Part shown: positions 14,301-26,300 of the stretch, one piece after another
Numbering within the stretch: position 1 is the stretch's first letter
How the letters are laid out: every line of letters begins with the position of its first letter
DNA from: Chrysoperla carnea
Lineage: Eukaryota > Arthropoda > Insecta > Neuroptera > Chrysopidae
DNA length: 64,000 bases
Assembly: GCF_905475395.1 (NCBI RefSeq)
Contig: NC_058342.1
Coordinates: 32,012,140 to 32,076,139, forward strand
Reading direction: 5' to 3'
Program-made: the position numbers and the translations under genes
The notes under the pieces: model-generated
Told to the model about the DNA's origin: nothing
Database searches by the model: none
The model's input: only the letters and a program-made list of their open reading frames with translations

Positions 14301-17300
14301 TATATTGAGTGATATCGATGCTAACGACAGTATTTTCGCAAAGATCAACTGCCGCCTGAACATCAACACTTTGGACGGGATAATTCAAATGTAACGATTT
14401 AAATGTACAAGCTACGAAACAATTGGAATGTGCTGAGACTATCATACGACAGGCGCGTCGTAAACTTATTTTATCTGGAAAACAAATCACGAGTTACTAA
14501 GCCTGTCAATTTTGTTTGGAAAAAGTAATGCTGGATTAACCATTAGACGGATTAGGCAACTGCAACGGGGGAAAGGTAATACATAAGAGAGGTACCGCAT
14601 ATGGGTTTCTAGCACCTAGACTAAGGTGTCTTCTGTACCCTCCTTGAAAACAACCTGTCACTCGAGGGCAAGACAAAGATAGACAGATGAAGCTATAGAA
14701 TTATGCGGACGGGATTCTCTATCGAGATTGCTCCCAGGATTGATGTAAATTTTGGAGTATCTTGCTTTGGGTATGACAGGTACAGGTGAAAGGGGCATTT
14801 GAGATGACAAGCACGCTGCTTCCTTCCCTTTAACACGAGAGTGTCCCGGTATCCAGACCAGTCTGATTGTGTTTGTCAGTGCCAGGTGGTTCGAAGCATT
14901 CGTACACTATAATAGATCCGAAAAATTGGTCTTCGTGTGGAATTTTGGACGAAAACTCAAAAACTATGCATCCAATTATTAAATGAACACGATTTTTGAA
15001 GTTTTTGGGTCAAAATTACTTTATGCAATGAGTTTTATCGAAATTGGAGACAAAACATTGCACTCGATTTTTTGGAATTTTCTTAAGGGGTACCCCTTAG
15101 TAAAAATCGAAAAAATCGTGAAAAAATTTTTGTTCCGGAATTTGATAAAACTCAGTTTGTAGGGTAAATTTGAACCAAAAAATTCAAAAATCGTGTTCAT
15201 TTAACGATTGGGCGAGTAGTTTATGAGAAAATCGATAATTTGTATCGATTTTTGAAGTTATCTCGAAAACTAGTCGCCCAATCGATAAATGAAGTCGATT
15301 TTAGAATTTTTTGGGTCAAATTTACTCTACAAACTGAGTTTTATCAAATTCCGGAACAAAAATTTTTTCACGATTTTTTCGATTTTTACTAAGGGGTACC
15401 CCTTAAGAAAATTCCAAAAAATCGAGTACAATGTTTTGTCTCCAATTTCGATAAAACTCATTGCATAAAGTAATTTTGACCCAAAAACTTCAAAAATCGA
15501 CTTCATTTAGTTATTGGATGCATAGTTTTTGAGATATCGTCCAAAATTCGACACGAAAACCGATTTCTCGCAATTTCAGACAATTAGTATAAAATTGTCT
15601 CATGGTCAAATGAGACCATGACTTTAACTTGACGCGTACAAATTACTTCTCGTACAAGTTTGTCCTTTTCTCTTTTAACCCAAGATTCCAATCGGTGACA
15701 ATCTACTTATTTTTTGGGCAACTCTATAAACTGAGTTTCGTAAAATTTCGGAACAAAAATTTGTTTTGAAAAAGGGGGAAAATTGTCAAATTTTTATGAG
15801 AAGGGCCGCGCACAGGGAAGTACCAATTTATTTACGAAGATCTAAAAAAAAACACCGCGCCGTCTGATCTTTACATTCCCTAGCGGTCCCAGGGAATTGC
15901 GTTGTCTAGAGGACCTGACATGGGTTAATCCAGCACTAGAAAAAGGACACAGAGGAAATAGGATTAGGTTGTTAGGTTGTTACAAACCTTCAACTTTATC
16001 ATTATCACCATTAGCTTTCTTCAAACATTCGTCCGTGTCCTTCAAACAATCATCTTGATAGCCACCAACTCCTTTGACACCTTTGCACGTTCGATCTTCG
16101 ACGATATCTTTTAATTTTTTCTCGACATGATTTGGACTACTGATAAAACTATTGATAAGCATTGTCGACGAACAATCGTAAACGAATATTGGTAAAATTA
16201 AATTTTGATTTGTGATCGATTGATTTTGTTGAATTGGTGAATTTAATAAAGTCAAATCACGGACACTTGCTGGTATAAATGTTAGCAGAACATGTTTATC
16301 GGTAACACCTTTTATAAAACATCGCCATAATGGAAAATTTGTACGTGATTCAAATTTTTCATCACTTAGAAAATCTTCATGTAGCCATTTTGGTTTTGAA
16401 TCTAAAAAAAATTCAAATATTTTACATCGAAAATTTATGTTGATCAATAATTATTAGGCTATGGTTCGAAAAAAATGACCTTTCGAAGTTATCTTAATTT
16501 AAGAGAGTTGAAAGAAAAAAATTGTGTTTGTCAGCTCCGAAGCACGACTGGAGTTTACCCCTTAAGTGTTGTATAGTATGCTGTATCCGTCAGGTTATCG
16601 TCAGTTTCAAACAATATATGCTTTGTTCGTTATAGGTACTATGAAGTATAATTGGTATATATATGGTAACCCAAAAAATTGTCTAAAATCGATCCAAGAA
16701 ATCGGTCTTCGTGTGGAATTTTGGATGATATCTCAAAAACTATGCATCCAATTATTAAATGAACACGATTTTTACATTTTTTGGGTCATAATTATCTTAT
16801 GGAATGAGTTTTATCGAAATTGGAGACAAAAAATTTTACTCGATTTTTTGGAATTTTTCTGAAGGGGTACCCCTTGAAAAAAATCGAAAAAATCATGAAA
16901 AAATTTTTGTTCCGGAATTTGATAAAACTCAGTTTGTAGGGTAAATTTGACCCAAAAAAATCAAAAATTCAGTTCATTTAACCATTGGGCGAGTAGTTTA
17001 TGAGAAAATCGACATCTTGTATCGATTTTTGAAGTTATCTCGAAAACTAATGGCCCAATCGATAAATGAAGTCGATTTTTGAATTTTTTGGGTCAAAATT
17101 ACCTTATGGAACGAGTTTTATCGAAATTGGAGACAACAAATTTTACTCGATTTTTTGGAATTTTTCTGAAGGGGTACCCCTTGAAAAAAATCGAAAAAAT
17201 CATGAAAAAATTTTTGTTCCGGAATTTGATAAAACTCAGTTTGTAGAGTAAATTTGTCCCAAAAAATTCAAAAATCGACTTCTTTTATCGATTGGGCGAC

Positions 17301-20300
17301 TAGTTTTCGAGATAACTCCAAAAATCGATACAAATTATTGATTTTCTCATAAACTACTCGCCCAATCGTTAAATGAACTTGATTTTTGAATTTTTTGGGT
17401 CAAATTTACCCTACAAACTGAGTTTTATCAAATTCCGAAACAAAAAATTTTTTCATGATTTTTTCGATTTTTTCTAAGGGGTACCCCTTAAGAAAATTCC
17501 AAAAAATCGAGTAAAATTTGTTGTCTCCAATTTCGATAAAACTCATTCCATAAGGTAATTTTGACCCAAAAAATGTAAAAATCGTGTTCATTTAATAATT
17601 GGATGCATAGTTTTTGAGTTTTCGTCCAAAATTCCACACGAAGGCCGATTTCCCGGATCGATGGTAGACAATTTCTTAGAATATATTTGTCTCATGGCCA
17701 TAACAAGGTCATTCAATCGATTCTTAAGAAGGAAATTCCAAAAACTCCAAATTTTCTGGACCCATAGAAAAGATACTTACTTTCATTTAGATTTTCGGTA
17801 GAAGTACTTGCATTTTGTTGTTCCCGTCTTAAAACTAACTGCAAAAAGAATTGCGAATCGGATTCCTTCATGTATAACGATTGATCGTTTAACTTTTGTA
17901 AATGTATGAACAACGATTCTAACAACAGTAAATTTGGTGTTTTAACATTCGAATCACAGTTATTATTATCGAATTCTAGAAACGTTGAAAATAATAATTT
18001 TGCTTGACGACATTTTGGTAATATGTTCATTAGATTAAACGCAAATGGTTTTTTATGGATTCGTTCTTCGATTATGGGTAATGCTAATTGGCTGCAAAAT
18101 AAAATACAAAATATATTTAGAGCAAGCATATATCCATTAAAAATTGAGCAGTTTATTTGAGATGAAACAGTCTTTAACAATATAAATCATTCAAGTAAAA
18201 TTGGGAATTGGCGAAAAAACATTCTTTTAGATTAATAATTAATTCGTACGAAATAGGAATAGGAGAATAAATGAATTAATTTGAATAAAATGAACAAAAA
18301 ATTTAATTTTGCTCTATCACATCCAAAATTTATCCGATTTTGATAAACCAAGTATGTTATTCTACTAAATTTGGGTCATACTTTTCAAATTTGTGGTCAA
18401 AATTAATCTCGCTATAAAAGATTTCAAGAATGTGGAGTCCTCGTCCCGGAATTATGCACATAAGTGATAGTTAGCAAAAAACTGACATCAAAGCTGAAAA
18501 GTTCGAACCAAAATTAGTGGGTTTCAAAAAAAATTCCAATAAAATCGGATCAAATATGCCTGTGTTATCAAAAAAATTAAATTTTTTAACTTCATGACGT
18601 CATCAAAATCCAAAAAATTTAATTTTGCTCTATCTTTCCCAAATTTTAGCCAATTTTGATAAACCAAGAATGGAATCCTACTAAATTTGGGTCATACTTT
18701 TCAAATTTGTGGTCAAAATTAACCTTGCTATAATATATTTCAAGAATTTGGAGTCCTGATCCCGAAATTAAGCCCATAAATGATAGCTAGCAAAAAACTG
18801 ACATCAAAGCTGAAAAGTTCGACCCAAAATTAGTGGGTTTGAAAAAAAATTTCAATAAAATCGGATCAAATATGGCTGTGTTATCAAAAAAATTGAATTT
18901 TTTAACTTCATGACGTCATCAAAATCCAAAACATTTAATTTTGCTCTATCTTTCCCAAATTTTACCCAATTTTAATAAACCAAATATGGAATCCTACTAA
19001 ATTTGGGTCATACTTTTCAAATTTGTGGTCAAAATTAACCTAGCTATAATAGATTTCAAGAATTTGGAGTCCTGGTCCCGAAATTAAGCCCATAAATGAT
19101 AGCTAGCAAAAAACTGACATCAAAACTGAAAAGTTCGACCCAAAATTAGTGGGTTTGAAAAAAATTTCCAATAACATCGGATCAAATATACCTCTGTTAT
19201 CAAAAAAATTGAATTTTTTAACTTCATGACGTCATCAAAATCCAAAAAATTTAATTTTGCTCTATCTTTCCCAAATTTTAGCCAATTTTGATAAACCAAG
19301 AATGGAATCCTACTAAATTTGGGTCATACTTTTCAAATTTGTGGTCAAAATTAACCTTGCTATAATATATTTCAAGAATTTGGAGTCCTGATCCCGAAAT
19401 TAAGCCCATAAATGATAGCTAGCAAAAAACTGACATCAAAGCTGAAAAGTTCGACCCAAAATTAGTGGGTTTGAAAAAAAATTTCAATAAAATCGGATCA
19501 AATATGGCTGTGTTATCAAAAAAATTGAATTTTTTAACTTCATGACGTCATCAAAATCCAAAACATTTAATTTTGCTCTATCTTTCCCAAATTTTACCCA
19601 ATTTTAATAAACCAAATATGGAATCCTACTAAATTTGGGTCATACTTTTCAAATTTGTGGTCAAAATTAACCTAGCTATAATAGATTTCAAGAATTTGGA
19701 GTCCTGGTCCCGAAATTAAGCCCATAAATGATAGCTAGCAAAAAACTGACATCAAAACTGAAAAGTTCGACCCAAAATTAGTGGGTTTGAAAAAAAATTT
19801 CAATAAGATCGGATCAAATATGCCTCTGTTATCAAAAAAAATTGAATTTTTTAACTTCATGACGTCATCAAAATCCAAAAAATTTAATTTTGCTCTATCT
19901 TTCCCAAATTTTACCCAATTTTTATAAACCAAGTATGGAATCCTACTAAATTTGGGTCATACTTTTCAAATTTGTGGTCAAAATTAACCTTGCTATAATA
20001 GATTTCAAGAATTTGGAATCCTGGTCCCGAAATTAAGCCCATAAATAATAGCTAGCAAAAAACTGACATCAAAGCTGAAAAGTTCGACCCAAAATTAGTG
20101 GGTTTGAAAAAAATTTCCAATAACATCGGATCAAATATACCTCTGTTATCAAAAAAATTGAATTTTTTAACTTCATGACGTCATCAAAATCCAAAAAATT
20201 TAATTTTGCTCTATCTTTCCCAAATTTTACCCAATTTTGACAAACCGAGTATGGAATCCTACTAAATTTGGGTCATACTTTTCAAATTAACCTAGGTCTA

Positions 20301-23300
20301 ATAGTTTGCGGTACCCCTCTTTTGTTTTATTATTATTATTAAGGTAGTACGAGCGCTAAGGCAATTTTAGACTTAGGATTGAAATTATTTTTATCTTATT
20401 TTCAACTTTGATGATGAATTTTGTTATTACTTCATGAATGTAGACGAAAAATTTTTCCATTCGTCTCCCAAACAAAGTTTATACCAAATTTTTCTCGGCT
20501 TTACTTACCATCTTATGAGCTTTCTAAAATTTATCACTGCTAAAGCTAACTTAAAAATTACAAGGATTAGATGAATATTAATCCTTTTCAAAAATGAACT
20601 TTGAAGTGATTTTTGATTTAGTTGTGATTGATAAATTTGGTTTGAAACACTTGAATTTGTTGAATTTATACAGTATGTCGCATTTAAGATGAAGACACCC
20701 TCACATTTTCGTCATTTATAGGAATATCGATTTGAAAATTTGCACAGTCATACAGGGGAATGGGTCACAATTTTTAAGATATTTAACAGAAACCTGAACC
20801 TTAAACTCAGCCTATTACAAATTGACAAAGAAGGAAAATTCTTGCTTAGAAAACAAACAATTTGGATGAAATTTAAAAAAAAAATTCGGGCAATTTTCCA
20901 AAAAAAGCTCAATTTTCTACGTATATGTAATTACCTACATTTCTCAATATTTCAAGAATTTGATTATGAATCCAGAAAATCAAAAAACTTGTTTCTTAAA
21001 TTAAGTTTGTTCGTGGAGAAAATCGACCATTTTAAAATGAAAAATTAATAAGAAAAAGACCCTTGAATGATTTTGTTTTGATATTTTTAAATTTTGATGA
21101 ATCATCTCAGATAATTGCATGAAAATTTTAAGGAAAAAATATACGTGAAAAAAATTACCAGTCTTCTTTTAAAAATATCGAATTCGTCGAAAATTGATAA
21201 ATATGAGCTTCCGGATGAGTCTCAATAAAATACGAATGTTGTCTCTCATGATGAAAATTAATATCAGAGGAAATTTGATACTGATATTGACGTTTTTGAT
21301 GGCACATTAAACTTAAATGTTCCACCGTCAATAATGACGAAATACATTTCGCGTCAATATTTCCAATCTGAAATTTAAAAAAAAATTGTTTTACCTTCCC
21401 AAAAATAAAAACAAAAAGAAACTAAATCTTGAAACCAATTTTTATTGAAATAAATTTTAAACAATACAGAAAAAAAAATTAATTGTTTGGGATCGACGAT
21501 TTAGAAAAATTTGGACGAAGTTGGAGGAGTTGAATCTCACTTTTAAGAAAAATCAAAGTGAAGAGACCACTTCTCCACTTAATCCCTATTTTTCGAGTTA
21601 AAATCCCACCAAAAACAGTATGTGGATAATTTTCCATGTGTGTCGATTTGAATAAAGCTGAAAGCTGGAAGAGTTAGATCTGACAAATTTAAGTAATCTT
21701 GTCTCGATCTTCACTTCCAACTCATAGCCATATTCTATCCAAAAAAAACCGTAAAAAAATTTAATTAATCCAAAAAAAATCACTGTGAATTCACTGGGCA
21801 CATTTTTTTTTTTACAAATTTTCAACATGGTAATCTAACTACGTTTGATAAGCGCGAATCATTTAAGGTAAACTCTCATAGATAACAAACGGCTTTGTTA
21901 TCTAAATTTACTTAAATTATCACAAAAAAAAAAAATGATCCACCGTTTAAATTTTGTATTATGAACGCGCACCACAATCCAAAATTAAAAAGTGTGTAGA
22001 TCGATCCACACAAGCGGATTCAAAAAAAACTATTGAATTGAAAATGAAAATCGATCGATTTATATAGTCCATTCCAATTTTAGGGTTGGGTTTTCGTTTC
22101 CATTCGTAAAAGACTTTTCATATAAAAAAAAATTGAGTATATATCGAGTATTTACTTTAGTTATTGATTCGATTGGCCAATAGAAATATTGTTTTTAAAT
22201 ATTTTTTTATCAGCTATTTTAGATATTAGAAATATGAATATACACAGGTATCCGTATCAGACTTCACTTATCTTCGATTTTGATAACATCCCTACCTTAG
22301 TTACGTCCTTAATATTCAGTCAAAATTCAATTTAATCATTTTATGATTTTTTTTGGATTTTTTTATTTATTTTTTTTATTTTTACTTTTCGAAACTTATC
22401 CACATGTTTTTGGAGCATTTTAGCTAATTATCATAATTATCTTGCAGACAAAAATATTAATAGGAATTAATTTGATGTCACAATCCAATATGCAGTAGTC
22501 AAAAAATCTAATTCGACCGTTACGTAACTAATTTGGTGTCAAAACCCAATATACAGTTGTCAAAAGATCTAATTTGATCCTAAGGTTAGGTTAGATAACT
22601 AATTTGGTGTCAAAATTCAATATGCAGTTGTCAAAAGATCTAATTCGACCCTAAGGTTAGGTTACATAACTAATTTTGTGTAAAATCCAATATACAGTTG
22701 TCAAAAGATCTAATTTGACCGTAAGGTTAGATTAGGTAAGTAATTTGGTGTCAAAACCCAATATACAATTGTCAAAAGATCTAATTTGATCCTAAGGTTA
22801 GGTTAGATAACTAATTTGGTGTCAAAATCCAATATGCAGTTGTCAAAAGATTTAATTCGACTCTAAGGTTAGGTTACATAACTAATTTGGTGTCAAAACC
22901 CAATATACAGTTGTCAAAAGATCTAATTTGACCCTAAGGTTAGGTTACCTAACTAATTCAGTGTCAAAATCCAATATGCAGTTATCAAAAATTCTAATTT
23001 GATTCTAAGGTTAGGTTAGGTAACTAATTCGATGTCAAAATCCAGTATAAAGTTGTCAAAAGATCTAATTCGTCTCTAAGGTTAGGTTAGAAAGCTAATT
23101 TGGTGTCAAAATCTAATATGCAGTTGCCAAAAGATCTAATTTGATCCTAAGGTTAGGTTAACAAATCTGTCAGAAGAGCAATCAAAAGGAAGATTGCCAT
23201 ATTTGACATAAATATTTTTACTTTTTTTAGCTTATCTAATTTATAAAACAATACAAGGTCTATGTATTCGAGACTGTCTAGACAGGGTACTTCAACAATT

Positions 23301-26300
23301 AACTCAGTCATTTGTTTATATAAAATATTCTACTTGTATACAGAAATGAGTTTCTGTGATTTTTTTAATGCGTAATCGTTTGGTTTCTAGGTGTGTAAAC
23401 TTTAAAAAATGAATACGTATTATATAATTAGTAAATTTTTCGATTCTAGGTATTAAAGGTTGGTAAATTGGTAATTATCAAAAACTAGTTATTTGCAAAA
23501 TTAATCAAACATTGTACAGTGTTTTTAAGATAAACATAAGTCACTGATACCAAAATGATAACAAATATTACCTATTTTTAAATAACTTTCTATTTTTTTT
23601 TTTTAATAAATAATATTTATTTATAAAATATTAACTTTTTAGGCAGCTTTTTTAACTTTTATGTAATGTATATTGCCTAACAATACGTAGAAGGATATAA
23701 AATACAAGTATTTTTTATTCTTAGAAGTTTTTTTCTGGTTTAGGATCATTTTTGGACTAATGAATCGAATGCATGATTAATGTTAAGCTCAAAGTAAAAC
23801 GTGTTTATATTCTTTGTATTAAGTAATGGTGAGAATGATGTAGCTAGTTTAACTTATCATAAAGGGTTTTCCATTTGAAATGATATAATTTTAAACTTAA
23901 AAAACTCTGTGTGCAAATACATGTAAATTATTGTTTTTTTTTTAAATCAAAATAAGCGTTCAGTTTCAGTTAATTATTATTTTCATTAGCTCATATCGTT
24001 AACTTAAGGTAGTACGAGCGCCAAGGCAAGTTTAGAGTTGTGATTGAAATTTTTTGTACCTTATTTTCAACTTTGATGATGAATTTTGTTAAAACTTCAT
24101 AAATGTAGACGAGAAATAAAAATAAAATTTTTCGACGTTCTTATGTATAAGACAAAGAAATAGTCTTCAGACAATCTATTGTGTGTGATGCACGCGTAAT
24201 CATATAATTTTATCAGTAGTTGTATATGTGTATTCATGAACACAGCCGGTCACAGTCTCATCACTTGTACATCACTTGAAGTTGTACACACACGATAAAG
24301 AGTGTATCATACAAAGTACATTCCCTCTTTGTTTTATACATAAGAAATATATATAATTGCAACTACGCTAGACTGTAGTTGCAATTACTATTGGCTACGA
24401 GACAGAGAGGGAATAACATCTATCAGTTCTGTCTCCGATGTTTATACATCTCTATGGTATTATTATCTCTAAGCACAAATTGCCTTTCCAATAAAAAATA
24501 TCTCAAATATAAGTTATTTAAGTTAAAAATTCTATCATTTTAAATGGTAAGCCTTTTATTTACAGGTGTAAGGTGTAAGGTACCAATCAGTAAAGTCACT
24601 ACTGATAACAATTCATCATATACAAACACTTGTTTGTCACTTTACTATATTAGATGTCTTGAGTCCGTCCGTCTGTCTGTCTTATCAATTACAAACTTTA
24701 TTTAAATGCATTAAATAATACCAATAACTAAAAAAATTAATTATTTAAATACTATATTATAATGAATTAGATATCAATGTTGGAGGAACTGTTTATAATA
24801 AGCATAAAAAAGTTCATTCTCGTTTTTCATTGGTTTACGAGATTAATAATTCTACAGATATTTTAGTAAAGAATCCATTGTTCCTCCGGACGGAAAGTGT
24901 CAACTTTCGTTCGCCTGTGCTAAATGAAGTTGTCACTTTCCGTAAAATAGTATAGGAATCACGGGAGTAAGTAAAAATGTCTAAGATCTGATTCTTTACT
25001 TTTGCTTCCTCGATGTTTAATATAAAATTTTTGCTTTACAGAGACAGAAAACGGCAACTTCGGGACAAAAGTTGACACTTTCCGCCCCGAAGGAAAAAAA
25101 TGTGTTTTTTTAAATTTTCGTAGGATTGCTTGTTGTTCTTAAAAAATTTCCCACAAAATAGTAATCAGAACAACAAACATAGGTATTTTGTGATTCCAAA
25201 ATGGCGTACGTGACAGTTATCTATTATCTTTTTTAAAATACGCAAATAAAAATCTTATTAATTTCTGAGTAGTTTTTAATTTGTTATCAATAAAATTATA
25301 ATTCTTTTATCAATTTTAATATAATTATTTATTTATAATCATAATCATTGGGTGTCGCCTCGCCTTACAAATCACAAACCAATTCTAACTTGAAAAGATG
25401 AAATGAATTGTAGCAAAAATTATTTTCTATAATTATAATTTACTCATAAATTCCAAATTTTGTGAAAACCGTCTTTAATTATGCCTCGATTTTGTTAAAA
25501 ATGTGAAATGAACAACTAAAAGTTAATCTAAATCCAAAATCCAATCTCTAGTGGTTTTTGAGTTATGTAAATGCATTTGACAAAAATAATTCGAAACGAC
25601 GAGTCATATGCGAAATATCTTTGCGTTGAGATTTTTGATATCCACGACACCAGTCGTGGTCTCTTGGTAGAGTGCTGGACTTCTAATACATAGGTTTAGG
25701 GTTCAAAGCTCATGCAAGCCGATTACTTTCAATTATTTAATCCATACTCTAATAGCACAGTTTCGATTCATCCCGACGGTAATACAAATACGTTGTGACG
25801 AAATTGAAGAGTTGAATTCAGGACTATTTGACGAGCCGTTTAAGCAGCTGTCTGTTGTTGAAATTTTGACCATCACAAACAGTTTTTTCTCCCTTCCGGG
25901 CGAAAAGTGTAAACTTTTGTCCCGCTGCTCTAAACGTATTTGCTGCTTTCCATTTCCGCTGAGCAGAAAAATAGTATACACACCACAGGAGCAAGTAATT
26001 TCTCAGATCTCATATTCATTGTCGCTCGAGGCGAAGCCTAGGGTAACAAAGCGACAAACTACGTTTAGCACAGCGGGGCGAAAGTGGATACTTTCCGCCC
26101 GGAAGGGAGAAAAATCCCTAGTTGTATCATATAATTTTTTTTTTTTGTAATCCGTGTAACATACTCTCATTCTACCCTTTTTACAATCGATACAAAGAGC
26201 AATAAGTCTATATTTTCAGAGAAAATATGACAAATGAAAATTTGAAAAATGAAATGTATGATAAAAAATAAATTGTTGAGTAAATAAATGGTTGAGTTTA

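Larger units (their letters stand above)
18092..21158 (-). other. SZT2 intron 14
   Basis: Mostly the 316-bp satellite (18300-20305). It is followed by a short repeat end with AAGGTAGTACGAGCGC (20340-20460, shared with 24006 and, inverted, 38840-39030) and unassigned AT-rich sequence with no recognisable exon. Confidence 0.7.

Noticed and set aside
18300..20305. TGACGTCA palindromes as a cluster of CREB/ATF enhancer sites for SZT2
   Set aside because: They are part of every satellite monomer and its dispersed copy. Copy number explains the cluster better than regulation.
22480..23165. Regular 71-bp repeats looked at as a CRISPR-like array
   Set aside because: The whole unit repeats, with no variable spacers, in a eukaryotic intron; a minisatellite.
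25812..26150. 112-residue open frame on the plus strand, with a minus-strand frame over it
   Set aside because: It spans a MITE with long inverted ends; not a gene.
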